Of a stretch of 50,479 bases of DNA, positions 40,216-49,114 are shown in pieces. The notes under the pieces were generated by a model. That model searched no databases and was not told the DNA's origin. It was given only the letters and a program-made list of their open reading frames with translations. The translations under genes and the position numbers were made by a program. Every line of letters starts with the position of its first letter. The first letter of the stretch is position 1. This stretch comes from an uncultured Litorivicinus sp. (GTDB lineage Bacteria > Pseudomonadota > Gammaproteobacteria > Pseudomonadales > Litorivicinaceae), in the NCBI GenBank assembly GCA_938091715.1, contig CALKMT010000123.1, positions 1 through 50,479 on the forward strand. Direction: 5' to 3'.

Positions 40216-41078
40216 CGCTTTGACGCCGGCCATTGCTGCGACAAGGCAGCAATGTGCTCGACGCCAATTCCACAACATCCACCCAGAATAGTCGCGCCTA
40301 ATTCGGCCCAGCGCTTGGCGTATTCCAGATAGATCGCCGGACTGATGTCCTTGCGCTCTTGCAGGACATCCACCGTGCCACCCACCTGCAACGCATCCAC
40401 ACTGACAAAGGCATTGCCGTAGGCACCAAATTCGACGCCTAACCCGCGGATACTGGGTAGGTTTGCGTCGATGGCCTCGGGCGACGCGCAGTTCAGCAAA
40501 ATCGCCTCGGCTCCCTGATCGACCAGCCGTTCGGCGACCTCGCGCAGAGGCTCACCGGATCTCAGCAGTCCAGCCTGAGTCTCGCTGGGAACCAGAGATA
40601 CCCACACCGGGCGATCCACTTCCAGCGCGGCCTCAAGGGCGGCTGAGGCCTCGCGATAGGTCGGCAGCGTTTCCGCCAAAAACCCATCCACCGCCGCGGC
40701 CTGCAGGCCGACCAGTATCCGATATTCGGCCACCGCAGCCGCTCGGTCCGGTGCTAAGTCCGCGCGATAACTGGCCACCAGCGGAGGCAAGCACCCCAGC
40801 ACACGAGTGCCCTCGGTTGCCGCGTCTTGGGCGGCTTGGATGGCTGTCGCATGGCAGGCCTCTAGCCAACCCGGTTGACCGTCCCGGGCCATCCGCGTGG
40901 GCGTTGCGGTGTAAGTGTTCAAGGTGATTCCCCGGGCTCCAGCGCGGACAAAATCTTGGTGTACCTGACGCACCAACTCGGGCTGTTCTAACATCGTTTT
41001 AACTGACCACAGCGGATGCGCGGGCTGGCCGCAACGCTTTACCAATTCGTGGCCCAGGCCACCATCCAAGATAAACAC
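40212..41078 (-). CDS. Homocysteine S-methyltransferase-family protein
   Basis: The 288-residue protein is a BHMT/MmuM-type methyltransferase: ILDGGLGHEL at the start, ITLNTYTAT, ILLNCASPEA with the first zinc Cys, and ILGGCCGIG with the Cys-Cys pair. It transfers a methyl group (often from S-methylmethionine or SAM) to homocysteine to make methionine. GTG 41078 is chosen because it shares TAGTG with the regulator's stop and has GGGA upstream; TTG 41090 is a longer alternative. Co-translation with a short-chain acyl-CoA regulator is unusual. Confidence 0.85.
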   Translation of the reverse strand: MFILDGGLGHELVKRCGQPAHPLWSVKTMLEQPELVRQVHQDFVRAGARGITLNTYTATPTRMARDGQPGWLEACHATAIQAAQDAATEGTRVLGCLPPLVASYRADLAPDRAAAVAEYRILVGLQAAAVDGFLAETLPTYREASAALEAALEVDRPVWVSLVPSETQAGLLRSGEPLREVAERLVDQGAEAILLNCASPEAIDANLPSIRGLGVEFGAYGNAFVSVDALQVGGTVDVLQERKDISPAIYLEYAKRWAELGATILGGCCGIGVEHIAALSQQWPASKR

Positions 41079-42424
41079 TAGGCGTCCCAACGCAGGGGAA
41101 TGCGTGTGCGCTGATCAATGTCCGCCTCGGGAGACTGACCAATCGGCGGAAAGGCCCGTTGAGGGCAGTTCGAGCGCAAGCAGTGTCGGCAACCCGGGCC
41201 AATTTCGACCCGCCCCTGTGGACCGCTCATGTTCAAGCCGTCGGCATACACAATGGATGCAGCATGCTGAGCTTCGCAGCCAATTCCCACCGAGAACCTG
41301 CGTGCCGGATCGCCATATCGAGGGCCTGCCTTGATGACCGCCTGAGCCAGGCACAGCCACTCACGCTCATCTGGCGTGACCACACGCTGGACCAGAATTT
41401 GATCGGGGCGGGTCAGAGCCTCGTGCACGTTCCATAACGGACACGCGCCGCCTTGCCGAGCAAAGTGAAAGCCAGCGGGCGCCTGCCGCTTCATAATTTG
41501 GCCCGCGGAATCGACCCGTACAAAGTAGAACGGGACCCCTTTGTTGCCGGGGCGCTGCAGGGTCGACAAGCGATGCGACGCCGACTCAAACGAGACGTTA
41601 AACGCCCGCTGTAACCGCTCCAGATCGTATCGTTCGGATCGGGCCTGGGCCAAAAATTCGCCATAGGGCATCACCAACGCGCCGGCAAAGTAATTAGCCA
41701 AGCCAATACGCAGGACATCGTCCGCCCCCGGGCTCTCAAGTTGTGCCGAACGAACAATGTCCTCGACCAGCCCCGCCTGGGTCTGCCACATCAATAACTG
41801 CGCCAATTGAAACGCGCGTTGGGGGCCGGATAGCCAGCGGCCGATCTGCGCCTGCTTGGTCTGTCGATCAAATCGACGTGCGATATTGGGGTCATCGACC
41901 CAACTGACGTGGATGCCAAACCGCCGCAAGTACCCCACCAGATCCCGATCCATTTCGGCAAAGCGCAGGCCAGCGTCGTAGAACAGGTCTTCTGCTGCTC
42001 GGTCCAGGGCCTCGATGTGGTTATCCTGCAAATAGAACCAGTCCCCAATTTCGACATAGGCGTCCTGGTGGGACTGGGCTGGGGACGGCGGTGCCGGCAA
42101 CTCTAGGCTGGCCAACTCGGGGAAAACCCCCAGCGCCCGGCGGAAACGTGCCTGAGCGTCTGAATCTAGGCCTCGGGGGAACAAGGCACGCTGAAGATGC
42201 TCCATCTGGGCCTGACCGGGCAACCTAAGATCGTCCAGATCCAATCCAATTTCACGTTTAAGTCCGCTCGACACTCGATTGGAAACCGGACGAACGTCAT
42301 TTTCGATCTGATTTAGATAGGCCGGTGAAATCTGGATACGCGCTGCCAGCGCCCGCTGGGTTAACCCCAACAGCTCCCGTTGGCTCCGAATGAAGGCGCC
42401 TGCAAAGGTTCCGGACTGCGACAT
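41078..42424 (-). CDS. ScfR/RamB-type XRE regulator of short-chain acyl-CoA metabolism
   Basis: The 448-residue protein has an XRE helix-turn-helix (residues 10-60: LTQRALAARIQISPAYLNQIEN), a middle domain of the ImmA/IrrE-like type without an HExxH motif (RAFQLAQLLMWQ), and a C-terminal region with GIGCEAQHA and GPGCRHCLRSNCPQRAF, the Cys-rich end of ScfR/RamB/PrpQ proteins. These regulators sense acyl-CoA and control acetate, propionate or glyoxylate genes. It is divergent from the propionyl-CoA carboxylase module across a 100-bp palindrome-rich region, so that module is its likely target. ATG 42424 is preferred over TTG 42430. Confidence 0.88.
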   Translation of the reverse strand: MSQSGTFAGAFIRSQRELLGLTQRALAARIQISPAYLNQIENDVRPVSNRVSSGLKREIGLDLDDLRLPGQAQMEHLQRALFPRGLDSDAQARFRRALGVFPELASLELPAPPSPAQSHQDAYVEIGDWFYLQDNHIEALDRAAEDLFYDAGLRFAEMDRDLVGYLRRFGIHVSWVDDPNIARRFDRQTKQAQIGRWLSGPQRAFQLAQLLMWQTQAGLVEDIVRSAQLESPGADDVLRIGLANYFAGALVMPYGEFLAQARSERYDLERLQRAFNVSFESASHRLSTLQRPGNKGVPFYFVRVDSAGQIMKRQAPAGFHFARQGGACPLWNVHEALTRPDQILVQRVVTPDEREWLCLAQAVIKAGPRYGDPARRFSVGIGCEAQHAASIVYADGLNMSGPQGRVEIGPGCRHCLRSNCPQRAFPPIGQSPEADIDQRTRIPLRWDA

Positions 42425-42430
42425 TCGCAA

Positions 42431-42460
42431 ATGTTAACAATAAACATGAGCATTAGCTAA
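42431..42460. promoter_or_regulatory. Palindromic region, candidate ScfR-type operator
   Basis: ATGTT and AACAT form an inverted repeat at 42431-42447, overlapping the 8-bp palindrome TGTTAACA (42432-42439), and a second palindrome TTAGCTAA lies at 42453-42460. They sit 7-36 bases before the regulator's ATG and within the divergent promoter. Binding by the adjacent regulator is inferred from position. Confidence 0.4.
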
Positions 42461-42524
42461 CTTAAATTCGCACCGCTTAGGGCTTCCTGCGAAACTGGCT
42501 CCAACAATTGACAAGGATCCGTCC

Positions 42525-44225
42525 ATGCGTTTGAAAAACCCCCTGGCCCCCGAGGCTCGCGACGACTTTACGATGCCCGGCGAGATTAACCGGGAATCCG
42601 GTTTGTACGAAGCCGCCCTGCAGGCCGGCGCTGACCTGATGCGCCGCCCCCGCAACGCCCCATTGACCGCGATTGCTCGACAACACCAAAAAGGACGCAT
42701 GACGGTCTGGGAACGTATCGACCAATTGGTCGACGAGCCCCCCACCATCTTGTTTCAAAACTGGGGTCAGAACTTGGACGGCGCCAGCCTCGTCACCGCC
42801 ATCGGCAAGGTCGCCGGTCGCGACGTCGCCATTTACGGACATGATTTCACCGTGCGTGCCGGATCCATGGACGCCACCAACGGCTCAAAACTGGCCCAAC
42901 TGTTTCAGATGGCCGGCAAACTAAAAATCCCGGTCGTCGGGTTTAACGATTCTGCCGGCGCCTATGTGCCCGCAGGAGTTGGCGGCCTGGACGGTTACGC
43001 CGAGGCCTTTAAGGCGCTGCGAGACATCAGTGGCGTGGTGCCCAGCATTATGTGCATGTTTGGCTTCAACGCAGGGGGCGGCTCGTACCTGCCGCGCCAG
43101 GGCAGCTTTATCATCCAACCGCGCAACACGTTCTTTGGTCTGACCGGCCCCGGTGTTGTGAAATCGGTGCTGGGCGAGGACGTCACGGCGGATGAGCTGG
43201 GTGGGCCGCAGGTCCACGCACACACCGGCGTGACCGACTTTATTGTCGAGGACGAAGTTGCCGCAATCCGAAAAGTCCGCCGCCTGCTGCGGTACTTGCC
43301 AGGACACCATGGCGAGCTGGCCCCGGTTCAGCGCACCAGCGACCCGATCGACCGACCCACCTGGGAAGCCGACATCCTGTTCAAAAAGGCCTTCAACGGG
43401 CCCAGCGGGTTTAACACGCCGCTAGAGATTGGCATTTTGGTCCAGCAGCTCTGCGATCATGGCGACTATTTAGAGATCCAGCCCGATCGGGCCGAGAACA
43501 CCCTGTGCGCCTTGGGTCGCATGGGCGGCCAAGTGGTCGGTTTTGTGGCCAACAACTCGGCCGTGGCGTCAGGCCAAATTGATATCGAGGCCGCTTACAA
43601 AAATGCCCGCTTCATTCGATTCTGTAACCTGTACAACATTCCGATGTTGTTCATCGAGGACACCACCGGCTTTAAGCCCGGCACCGAGCAAGAGCACGGC
43701 GGCGTGGTCCAGGCCGGGCGCGCGATGTTGGATGCCATCATTGACCTGCGTACCCCGCGCTTTTTGCTGATCGTACGTAACGCCTTTGGCGGCGCTTACG
43801 CCAGTTTCAACAACTACAAGTTGGGTGCGGATCGCGTCTTTGCACTGCCGACCACCCGGCTGGCGGTCATGGGACCTGCAGGCAAAAGTTTCGTCTACAA
43901 AGACGAAATCAAAGCGGCACAGCGTGAGGCGGCTCAGTTAAAAGCCAGCGAATTACAACGTCTGTTGAGCGAGGGCGTGGAAGCCGATCAAGCCGCAGCT
44001 CAGGCTGAGCAGGCCGCGGCCCAGCACCTGGCCGCAGTGGATGCCCAGTTGAACGCACGTTACGAAGGCGAGCTGATGAACCCCAACGAGGCCTTGAGCT
44101 TGGGATCGATCAGCCAATTGGTCATGCCCAAAGACCTACGCCACGTCATCGGAAGCGAGATGCAGCGCTTCCTGAGCCACTACCAGCCCACGCCGATGTC
44201 TGGCGTCCAGCGCGAATTCCACTGA
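42525..44225 (+). CDS. Acyl-CoA carboxylase carboxyltransferase subunit (probable propionyl-CoA carboxylase beta)
   Basis: The 566-residue protein is a carboxyltransferase of the PCC-beta/AccD5 type. The N domain has DFTVRAGSMDATNGSKLAQL, IPVVGFNDSAGAYVPAGVG and FGFNAGGGSYLPR; the C domain has FVANNSAVASGQIDIEAAYK, DTTGFKPGTEQEHGGVVQ and RNAFGGAYASFNNY. It moves carboxyl from biotin to acyl-CoA. Between FVYKDE and GELMNPNEA lies an Ala/Gln/Glu-rich helical insert (about residues 465-520) that typical PCC-beta lacks. An AAGGATCC ribosome site precedes ATG 42525. Neighbouring mutase and MeaB genes point to propionyl-CoA as substrate. Confidence 0.88.
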   Translation: MRLKNPLAPEARDDFTMPGEINRESGLYEAALQAGADLMRRPRNAPLTAIARQHQKGRMTVWERIDQLVDEPPTILFQNWGQNLDGASLVTAIGKVAGRDVAIYGHDFTVRAGSMDATNGSKLAQLFQMAGKLKIPVVGFNDSAGAYVPAGVGGLDGYAEAFKALRDISGVVPSIMCMFGFNAGGGSYLPRQGSFIIQPRNTFFGLTGPGVVKSVLGEDVTADELGGPQVHAHTGVTDFIVEDEVAAIRKVRRLLRYLPGHHGELAPVQRTSDPIDRPTWEADILFKKAFNGPSGFNTPLEIGILVQQLCDHGDYLEIQPDRAENTLCALGRMGGQVVGFVANNSAVASGQIDIEAAYKNARFIRFCNLYNIPMLFIEDTTGFKPGTEQEHGGVVQAGRAMLDAIIDLRTPRFLLIVRNAFGGAYASFNNYKLGADRVFALPTTRLAVMGPAGKSFVYKDEIKAAQREAAQLKASELQRLLSEGVEADQAAAQAEQAAAQHLAAVDAQLNARYEGELMNPNEALSLGSISQLVMPKDLRHVIGSEMQRFLSHYQPTPMSGVQREFH

Positions 44226-44232
44226 GGTTGTT

Positions 44233-46986
44233 ATGAGTTTAAATCCGCTAATCCATCAAACCCGTCGCTTGGCCACTCATCCGTCAGCCTGGGCCCAACA
44301 GTTCAGCGTTGAAGGTTTCAAAGTCCTGATCATCTGCCGCGGCCCGATCCGCAAAGAGGTCATGGACACCCTTGATGAAATGGGCGCCCAGTACGGCATC
44401 TTGTTGTCTGAAAAGGACTCGGTGACCTACAAGAACGCCCTGGCGCCGGAATTGCGCCAAATTGCCCGCAACGACCGAGTGCACCGGGTTCCCGACTACA
44501 CCGGCGCTGACAAAGCCGAGCGCGACGCTCGCATTCAACAGATCATCGACATCGCCCACACCAATGGCTACGACGGGATTTTTGCGGGCTATGGATTTAT
44601 GGCCGAGGATGAGGCCTTGGTAAGCGCCATCGAAGCCGCCGGCCTAAACTTTGTCGGCCCATGCTCGCGCACCGTTCGCCAGGCTGGTATGAAAGACGAA
44701 GCCAAGCGCACGGCATTGAACGCTGGCGTGTCCGTGACGCCCGGGGTCGATAACCTGACCACCCGCACGGTCTTGGCGTTGGGTTCGCTTGAAACCCTGG
44801 CCCAAAAACACGGCCTGACCCTGAACGGCGCGACTCCCGAAGAACAAGCCGAGGACTTGCTGACCCAAAGCTATGCCCGGGGGTTGGATCTGATCTCGAT
44901 CGACCAGATCGCTCAACAGGCCCAGGTTGAAGTCGAAGCCTTGTATGCCGAATACCCCAACAACCGCATTCGTATCAAAGCGATCGGCGGTGGTGGCGGC
45001 AAAGGCCAACGCATTTTGCCCAGTCCAAAAGACCTCGGCGGCGATGCCAAGGCCGCAGCCGAACCGACCGCCGAATTGGTAAAGCAGGTGCTGGCCGAGG
45101 TCAAAGCGACCGGCGTGGGCGACAACAAGAACGTCCTGTTGGAGCTCAACATCGAGACCACTCGCCACCAAGAAATTCAGGTTATCGGTAATGGCGACTG
45201 GTGCCTGACTCTGGGCGGCCGGGACTGCTCTGCACAGATGCACGAGCAGAAACTGCTCGAAATTTCGACCTCGGTGGAGATGTTGCAAGCGGCAATTGAC
45301 GCCGAGGACGACGCCGATCGCCGGGCCCCGCTGGAGCAAGATCTGGCACTGTTGAACAGCATGGAAGACCAAGCCACTCGCTTTGGCAGTGCGGTTGGGC
45401 TGGACAGCGTCAGTACCTTTGAGTGCATCGTGGACGACGATCGTCACTATTTCATGGAAATGAACACCCGGATTCAGGTCGAGCACCGCGTATCCGAGCT
45501 GTGTTACGGCCTGAAGTTTGAAAACCCCGACCAGCCCGCGGTCGCCTTTGTGGTCAACAGCTTGGTCGAGGCCATGGTGTTGCTGGCGGTACACGGCCCG
45601 CGCTTGCCCAAGCCGACCCGCGTCGTGCGCGAGAGCGCCAGTGTCGAGGTTCGCCTGAACGCCACCAACGATGCGTTACAGCCCCACGCTGGCGGACTGA
45701 TCCAGTTCTGGTCATCCGCCCTGCCCGGGGAAATTCGCGACGACCAGGGCATCAGCAAACGTAACCCCGACACCGGCTCATTTGTGCGCTACGCCCTGGC
45801 CGGTGCCTATGACTCGAACATCGCCCTGTTGTTGACCACGGGCCCAGACCGCCAGCGCTCCTTTGAAGCGATGGCCGAGGTCATTCGTCGCACGCGTATT
45901 GAAGGCTCGGACCTGGCAACCAACTTGAACTTTCATTACGGGCTGGTGCATTGGTTCTTGGCCCGGGATGTCCATGCCAAGACCACGACGGCCTTTATCC
46001 AGCCCTACCTAACCGCCGTGGGTTTGCTGGCCAAGGTCGCCCGGCAATTGGACTTGAACTTTGCCTGGGCCCAAGAGACCGGCCAGGATCCAGAGCTGAG
46101 TAACCTGAAAAAGACCCTGGTGGTGCGTCCGCTGGATGTGTTGCTGGCCGAGCCTCACCTGCTGTCCGGCTGGATCAGTTATGCCGATGCGGCGTTTGAG
46201 CGCGACGACCAAGACACCTGGCAATTCGCCATCAACCCACTGGAATTGCTGGCTCAGCTGTATCACTTCTTGAACATGGACAGGGATCCGGCGAGCCCCG
46301 CCGCCAAGCAAATCTGGTCACAGGATCAAGCCATATTGGACGAGGGTTTGGCCTTCTATGCCGAGCTGTCTGCCCGCTTAGACATTCAGGACTGGCCTTC
46401 GTTGCAGACCGCTATCGAGTCCGCTAGCCATCCCGCGATCGAGGATTGGTCGGCGGTGCGTGCGGCCCATGCCGATTTCCAAGCCGGCATGGATCTGTTG
46501 CGCCTGTTGCCGATCTGCGCCGATGAAGTCGAATTTGAGGTCTTGGCGGTTGAGCCGAATTTGGACATTCATATTCCTGACTTCTTGACCGATTCAGACA
46601 ACCAGAAAATCGCCACCCTGGAGCTAGCGCCCCCACCGGTACAAAACGCTGACGAAATTGTCGCGGCCAGTGGCGGTATGTTCTATGCCCAACAGTCGCC
46701 GGGTGACCCGCCCTTGGTCAGTCCCGGGCAGACTGTACGGCCCGGCGATCCGCTGTACATCGTCGAGGTCATGAAGATGTTCAACTTGGTGCGCGCCGAG
46801 TTTGCCTGCACCATCGATGAAGTACTGGTCGAGGGCGACGCGACCGTGGTCAAAAAAGGTCAGCCCTTGTTCAAAGTCACCCCGACCGAAACCGTTGAGT
46901 CTGTGGATCCCGTGGCCCAGGCCAGGGCCCGTCAAGCCTGGACCACGGACTGCTTAACCCTCTTAAAAGGAGACCAGCATGGCTGA
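44233..46986 (+). CDS. Large biotin carboxylase / biotin carboxyl carrier fusion (probable propionyl-CoA carboxylase alpha)
   Basis: At 917 residues this is about 220-250 longer than ordinary PCC-alpha. The biotin carboxylase part keeps the ATP-grasp glycine loop (KAIGGGGGKG, about residue 250), HQEIQV, RDCSAQMHEQKLLE and EMNTRIQVEH (Glu409), but carries an insert of about 50 residues before the glycine loop and another between LLE and STFE. The N-terminal NRGEIA is ICRGPIR here. A long helical region of no recognised family (about 600-800) precedes the biotinyl domain, with Lys848 in EVMKMF the biotin site. The gene begins 7 bases after the carboxyltransferase stop, and its end overlaps the mutase start by 8 bases. 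Confidence 0.85.
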   Translation: MSLNPLIHQTRRLATHPSAWAQQFSVEGFKVLIICRGPIRKEVMDTLDEMGAQYGILLSEKDSVTYKNALAPELRQIARNDRVHRVPDYTGADKAERDARIQQIIDIAHTNGYDGIFAGYGFMAEDEALVSAIEAAGLNFVGPCSRTVRQAGMKDEAKRTALNAGVSVTPGVDNLTTRTVLALGSLETLAQKHGLTLNGATPEEQAEDLLTQSYARGLDLISIDQIAQQAQVEVEALYAEYPNNRIRIKAIGGGGGKGQRILPSPKDLGGDAKAAAEPTAELVKQVLAEVKATGVGDNKNVLLELNIETTRHQEIQVIGNGDWCLTLGGRDCSAQMHEQKLLEISTSVEMLQAAIDAEDDADRRAPLEQDLALLNSMEDQATRFGSAVGLDSVSTFECIVDDDRHYFMEMNTRIQVEHRVSELCYGLKFENPDQPAVAFVVNSLVEAMVLLAVHGPRLPKPTRVVRESASVEVRLNATNDALQPHAGGLIQFWSSALPGEIRDDQGISKRNPDTGSFVRYALAGAYDSNIALLLTTGPDRQRSFEAMAEVIRRTRIEGSDLATNLNFHYGLVHWFLARDVHAKTTTAFIQPYLTAVGLLAKVARQLDLNFAWAQETGQDPELSNLKKTLVVRPLDVLLAEPHLLSGWISYADAAFERDDQDTWQFAINPLELLAQLYHFLNMDRDPASPAAKQIWSQDQAILDEGLAFYAELSARLDIQDWPSLQTAIESASHPAIEDWSAVRAAHADFQAGMDLLRLLPICADEVEFEVLAVEPNLDIHIPDFLTDSDNQKIATLELAPPPVQNADEIVAASGGMFYAQQSPGDPPLVSPGQTVRPGDPLYIVEVMKMFNLVRAEFACTIDEVLVEGDATVVKKGQPLFKVTPTETVESVDPVAQARARQAWTTDCLTLLKGDQHG

Positions 46987-49114
46987 TCTAAATGACTGGT
47001 CCAATCTGGTCAACAAAGAAACCAAAGGCCTGACCCCGGACGAGATGTCGTGGATGACCCCCGAGGGCATTCTGTTAAAGCAGTTGTACACCGCCGACGA
47101 TGTTCAGGACGTCGCATTCAAGGACAGCCTGCCCGGCTTTGCGCCCTATGTGCGCGGGGTCAAAGCCACGATGTATTCCGGCCGGCCCTGGACCATCCGT
47201 CAGTACGCCGGGTTCAGTACCGCACAGGCGTCGAATGCGTTTTACCGCAAGGCGCTGGCCGCTGGTGGTCAGGGTGTCTCGGTGGCCTTTGATCTGGCGA
47301 CCCACCGGGGTTACGACTCGGATCACCCGCGGGTCAAGGGGGACGTCGGCAAAGCCGGCGTGGCGATCGACAGTGTGTTGGATATGAAAACTCTGTTCGA
47401 TGGCATTCCGCTGGACAAGGTATCGGTCTCGATGACCATGAACGGCGCGGTATTGCCGGTCTTGGCCGGCTACATTGTGGCCGCCGAAGAACAGGGCGTG
47501 CGCCAGGATCAGTTGTCCGGCACGATCCAAAACGACATCCTGAAAGAATTCATGGTGCGCAACACCTACATTTATCCGCCGGCACCGAGCATGCGGATTA
47601 TTGGCGACATCATTGCGTATTGCTCGCAACACATGCCCAAGTTCAACACCATCAGTATCTCGGGGTACCACATCCAAGAAGCCGGCGCCGATGCCGCGTT
47701 GGAGCTGGCCTATACCCTGGCCGATGGCAAGGAGTACATCCGCACGGCTCTGGCCGCCGGATTGGACATCGATGCCTTTGCGCCTCGGCTGTCGTTTTTC
47801 TTTGGTATCGGCATGAACTTTTACATGGAGATTGCCAAATTACGCGCCGCCCGTTTGTTGTGGCAAGAAATCGTCAGCGAGTTCAAGCCCAGCAATCCCA
47901 AGTCGTTGATGCTGCGGACTCACTGCCAAACCAGCGGCTGGTCACTGACCGAGCAAGACCCCTATCACAACGTGGTGCGCACCACCGTCGAGGCCATGGC
48001 CTCGGTGTTTGGCGGCACTCAATCCCTGCATACCAACAGCTTTGACGAGGCGATCGCCCTGCCGACCGAGTTCAGCGCGCGCATCGCCCGTAACACCCAG
48101 TTGATCCTGCAAGAAGAAACCGGCATCACGCAGGTGGTCGACCCCTGGGGCGGCAGCTACATGATGGAATCCTTGACCCGGGATCTGGCGGATCGCGCTC
48201 GCCAACTGATCCAAGAAGTCGAGGACCAAGGCGGTATGGCCAAGGCCATCGACGCAGGACTGCCCAAGTTACGGATCGAAGAATCCGCGACTCACAAGCA
48301 GGCTCGAATTGACCGCGGCGAAGATGTGATTGTTGGCGTGAACAAATACAAGCTGGCGACCGAAGACGAGGTCGACGTTCTGCAGATCGACAACGAAGCA
48401 GTGCGCGATGCTCAGATTGCCCAACTTGAAAAACTGCGCGCCGAACGTGACGAACCGCAGGTTACGCAAGCACTGCAACGCATCACCGAGGTCGCCGGCG
48501 GACAAACCGGCAACCTGTTAGCCTTGGCGATTGAGGCCATTCGCGCCCGGGCCACCGTGGGTGAAGTGTCCGACGCCATGGAAGTCCACTTTGATCGTTA
48601 CAAAGCGGAACACCGCAGCGTATCCGGCGTGTACGGCAGTCACTATGAAAAGGACGAAACCTGGATGGACATCGGGCAGAAGATCGAAGCCTTTAGCACC
48701 ACTGCCGGACGCCGGCCCCGGGTGTTGGTGGCCAAAATGGGACAGGACGGCCACGACCGCGGCGCCAAGGTCGTCGCCACCGCCTTTGCCGATGTTGGCT
48801 TTGATGTTGACCTGTCACCCATGTTTTCAACCCCCGAGGAAGTGGCGCGTCAGGCCGTCGAGAACGACGTGCATGCCGTTGGCGTCAGCTCATTGGCCGC
48901 GGGCCACCTGACCCTGGTGCCCGAATTAATCGCCGCCCTGAAAGCCGAAGGCGCCGATGACATCGTGGTATTCGCAGGCGGCGTCATCCCGCGCCAGGAT
49001 TATCAGGCCCTGTACGACCAAGGCGTGGCGGCAATTTTTGGTCCTGGAACTCCCATTCCACAGTGTGCCGCCCAAGTCATTGAGTCCATTGCCAAGACCC
49101 ATGCACCGGATTGA
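46979..49114 (+). CDS. Methylmalonyl-CoA mutase
   Basis: The 711-residue single-chain mutase has the substrate barrel (GRPWTIRQYAGFSTAQASNAFYRKALAAG, TMNGAVLP, RNTYIYPP, THCQTSGWSLTEQDPY) and the C-terminal B12 domain with DGHDRG, His592 being the cobalt ligand, followed by VGVSSLAAGH and VFAGGVIP. It converts (R)-methylmalonyl-CoA to succinyl-CoA using adenosylcobalamin. The AAAAGGAGA ribosome site lies inside the end of the biotin carboxylase gene, and the start overlaps it by 8 bases. Its stop overlaps meaB. No epimerase gene is in the window. Confidence 0.96.
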   Translation: MADLNDWSNLVNKETKGLTPDEMSWMTPEGILLKQLYTADDVQDVAFKDSLPGFAPYVRGVKATMYSGRPWTIRQYAGFSTAQASNAFYRKALAAGGQGVSVAFDLATHRGYDSDHPRVKGDVGKAGVAIDSVLDMKTLFDGIPLDKVSVSMTMNGAVLPVLAGYIVAAEEQGVRQDQLSGTIQNDILKEFMVRNTYIYPPAPSMRIIGDIIAYCSQHMPKFNTISISGYHIQEAGADAALELAYTLADGKEYIRTALAAGLDIDAFAPRLSFFFGIGMNFYMEIAKLRAARLLWQEIVSEFKPSNPKSLMLRTHCQTSGWSLTEQDPYHNVVRTTVEAMASVFGGTQSLHTNSFDEAIALPTEFSARIARNTQLILQEETGITQVVDPWGGSYMMESLTRDLADRARQLIQEVEDQGGMAKAIDAGLPKLRIEESATHKQARIDRGEDVIVGVNKYKLATEDEVDVLQIDNEAVRDAQIAQLEKLRAERDEPQVTQALQRITEVAGGQTGNLLALAIEAIRARATVGEVSDAMEVHFDRYKAEHRSVSGVYGSHYEKDETWMDIGQKIEAFSTTAGRRPRVLVAKMGQDGHDRGAKVVATAFADVGFDVDLSPMFSTPEEVARQAVENDVHAVGVSSLAAGHLTLVPELIAALKAEGADDIVVFAGGVIPRQDYQALYDQGVAAIFGPGTPIPQCAAQVIESIAKTHAPD

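Noticed and set aside
44644..45594. Long open frame antisense to the biotin carboxylase gene
   Set aside because: The plus-strand frame has all carboxylase motifs; the antisense product resembles no family and looks like a codon-bias shadow of a GC-rich gene.
48957..49100. N-terminal extension of MeaB inside the mutase gene
   Set aside because: No homology to MeaB and wholly within the B12-domain coding sequence.
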